NCBI GenBank assembly: GCA_003520105.1
Contig: DOVL01000034.1
Location: 1-7,425 of the forward strand
Source of the DNA: Lachnospiraceae bacterium
Lineage (GTDB): Bacteria > Bacillota > Clostridia > Lachnospirales > Lachnospiraceae
Reading direction: 5' to 3'
DNA: 7,425 nucleotides
A model generated the notes under the pieces. That model did not search any database. It had not been told where the DNA came from and saw only the letters and a program-made list of their open reading frames with translations. Shown here in pieces: positions 6,901 through 7,425 of this stretch. The position numbers and the translations under genes are program-made. Position 1 is the stretch's first letter; each line of letters begins with the position of its first letter.

Positions 6901-7425
6901 AAGCAGCATCTTAATATTTGCGTCAACAGCTCCCTTTGCACTTGCTATAAGATTGGCTATTCCGGCATTATTATATGACGTGAGATAGGTTGCCTTCTTC
7001 TCTCTGAGACGAGTATCTTCCGGAAGATTATCATAGTTTTTCTTGTAATCAATACCATTAAGATACTCTCCGTAAACACTTATAAGCTGAGCTGACTTAA
7101 GACCTTCGAGAATAGCTTTTCGCGATCCATTTCCTACAAGATCTCTGATGAATCTCTTATTGATCTCATCTGCAGCAGCTTCTTCCTCCGGAGAACGTCT
7201 TACAGTTTTGCTGAGACCAACTGTTGGTCGCTTATCTATGGATTCATTATATTTTTTCTGTTCTTCAGCAAGTATGGTTTTCTTTTCGTCGTCTGAAAGG
7301 CTTTTTTCTATCTCTGTCTGTCCTGCACCATATCGTGGATCAACAGAACCAACCGTAAGGAAATTCTTCATCTCGAAATACAAAAAGTACATAGTCTTGT
7401 CAAGCATTGTCTGCTGAGCTTCATA
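3973..7425 (-). CDS. Large lysine/glutamate-rich protein of unknown function (paralogue B), start beyond right edge
   Basis: At least 1150 codons are visible. The first in-window ATG is at 7407, but it has no Shine-Dalgarno site and the frame stays open to the edge (YEAQQT before it), so the real start is probably outside. Residue numbers count from 7407. The protein is charged and mostly helical-looking, with no membrane segment or catalytic motif I recognise. A 22-residue motif occurs three times at 193-214, 281-302 and 390-411. GHKDT at 598-602 followed by ALKDY at 611-615 resembles the GSHTDT/ALTVLKD region of the neighbour. The block at 758-1144 is colinear with the neighbour's C-terminus: FKP at 762, SDQDF at 784-788, ASGI at 870-873, an EM...DE segment at 895-908, and REQRDKEVAEKRAAAQK at 1111-1127. 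It ends in a Lys/Ala tail resembling bacterial histone-like tails. Probably co-transcribed with the frames downstream. Function unknown. Confidence 0.85.
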   Translation of the reverse strand, partial: YEAQQTMLDKTMYFLYFEMKNFLTVGSVDPRYGAGQTEIEKSLSDDEKKTILAEEQKKYNESIDKRPTVGLSKTVRRSPEEEAAADEINKRFIRDLVGNGSRKAILEGLKSAQLISVYGEYLNGIDYKKNYDNLPEDTRLREKKATYLTSYNNAGIANLIASAKGAVDANIKMLLQPEENDEYGIGKILFDNLKYNKQMKMSTYFKSMGFTEYEKRVYCKRNNCNENETVYDVFKRRLEDEDAEIINSDTIRERVKKDYIKEYTSSILDEANASPKLFFQSHYTEDITMDEFMDMLKFNEVEKAAFLKQFKTPSNNPDEPFIYAKKGDSALGMFYNALNADKEALAEIKQNKIDRGERPEDAEIISPDDVVTYMQGVLESEADRFAFSRYKYKDTISIEKFLGSIGYKKDEVDHFIKERNITRDVPAISVMRMEYIKTLDAQQLANVKEEDVEKFASDFMENERNRLKSMGRPKVYINLSMAMREEFHDSLKTKEEKEIHKYGIAMVANEGVKPKTDPKKEPDKYYAKWVKEKADPYLAENFYNGLAQNFVPINEKLLSGKPLESIKNKDIQRYYDSNVVNTDTALLRGLIDKLEATKGGYGTGHKDTVKFTEMLKALKDYEYKLSYGDMNGIMDLKNTVITKCKKYVEDRESVRRANYGNDRFDVASTALYSLMSTEDFTRWAHAVNGKRSSDKLTWDRLATKQVQFLTTQQAKEEDLQNASSQSRVAKPKSYEAGFVRFEKLVGRIPQFDDKFDGVFSRDDYAEKFKPIDDNERFVQIGPSVTKRNLSDQDFTAIVFAALHTPEVLASDTRLRNHFELKMLAIGKDLTTELAKDDVPLKGERNIQVLADGRDAAINAMNEYAAGNKIPLAHILASGIRNVTAAARSMEKISDDIYMHAEMGVRIMEMINRDEQLKREVEANYDQGQNFKDDFDFVKNVKAMAEIHIKANNAEKFIAREVAKNPSGRYDAKTKEALVTDILVQQLVEDSAVKYNEKHKATASYKANEKKNAADYNKAKMALVKKGLENNLSEAEYKAEMNKIEDERKFNHTLLSINRSNPVANSLGDKKNMDALRESVKKMVKDSGISKKSMKDIAKELKSPKFINKVAALSQQTREQRDKEVAEKRAAAQKEAAKKAAANAKKSAAKK
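6175..6831 (-). repeat. Three degenerate copies of a 22-residue helical motif in paralogue B
   Basis: Residues 193-214, 281-302 and 390-411 (6831-6766, 6567-6502 and 6240-6175) align without gaps. Shared positions are hydrophobic at 1 (M/I/I) and 3 (M/M/I), aromatic at 6 (Y/F/F), hydrophobic at 10 (M/L/I), aromatic at 12 (F/F/Y), Glu at 16, aromatic at 20 (Y/F/F) and Lys at 22. The motifs are 88 and 109 residues apart. Each is followed by a charged helical stretch, suggesting repeated modules of roughly 75-110 residues. Similarity is seen at protein level only, so the duplication is old. Confidence 0.6.

Overview
The window reads as a piece of a low-to-mid GC Clostridia chromosome, most likely a Lachnospiraceae member such as Butyrivibrio or a relative. 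This rests on the type III glutamine synthetase, the purine-rich Shine-Dalgarno sites, a sigma-70-type promoter with TTGACA/TAGAAT boxes, and two very large lysine/glutamate-rich proteins of a kind I associate with that family. The taxonomic call is inference. No mobile element, tRNA, rRNA or CRISPR array is visible.

All genes lie on the minus strand, so the direction of transcription is from high to low coordinates. At the right edge is a giant protein gene (7425 to 3973, called B here), whose start lies beyond the window. After 28 bases comes a 62-codon reading frame (3944 to 3756) with a strong ribosome binding site. After 21 more bases comes a second giant protein gene (3734 to 468, called A). 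No terminator separates the three, so they look like one transcription unit. The 62-codon frame and A are in the same frame, separated only by one TAG codon and seven sense codons. They may therefore be one gene of about 1158 codons split by an amber codon.

A and B are paralogues. Their last ~350 residues align colinearly, partly without gaps, and both end in lysine/alanine tails. B also carries three copies of a 22-residue helical motif. A carries a valine/asparagine/proline-rich tandem repeat near its N-terminus. I recognise no catalytic domain, signal peptide or membrane segment in either, and their function is unknown.

The 171-base gap (297 to 467) is regulatory. It holds a near-consensus promoter with 17-bp spacing and an ~87-nt leader. 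The leader carries a 13-bp hairpin that is perfect only as minus-strand RNA, followed by a U-rich tract. A smaller, mutually exclusive hairpin has an AAAGGC hexaloop. This looks like transcription attenuation of the gene that follows, the type III glutamine synthetase (296 to 1, N-terminal 98 codons only), which makes glutamine from glutamate and ammonia. The leader arrangement suggests nitrogen control by an ANTAR-type antiterminator, which is inference.
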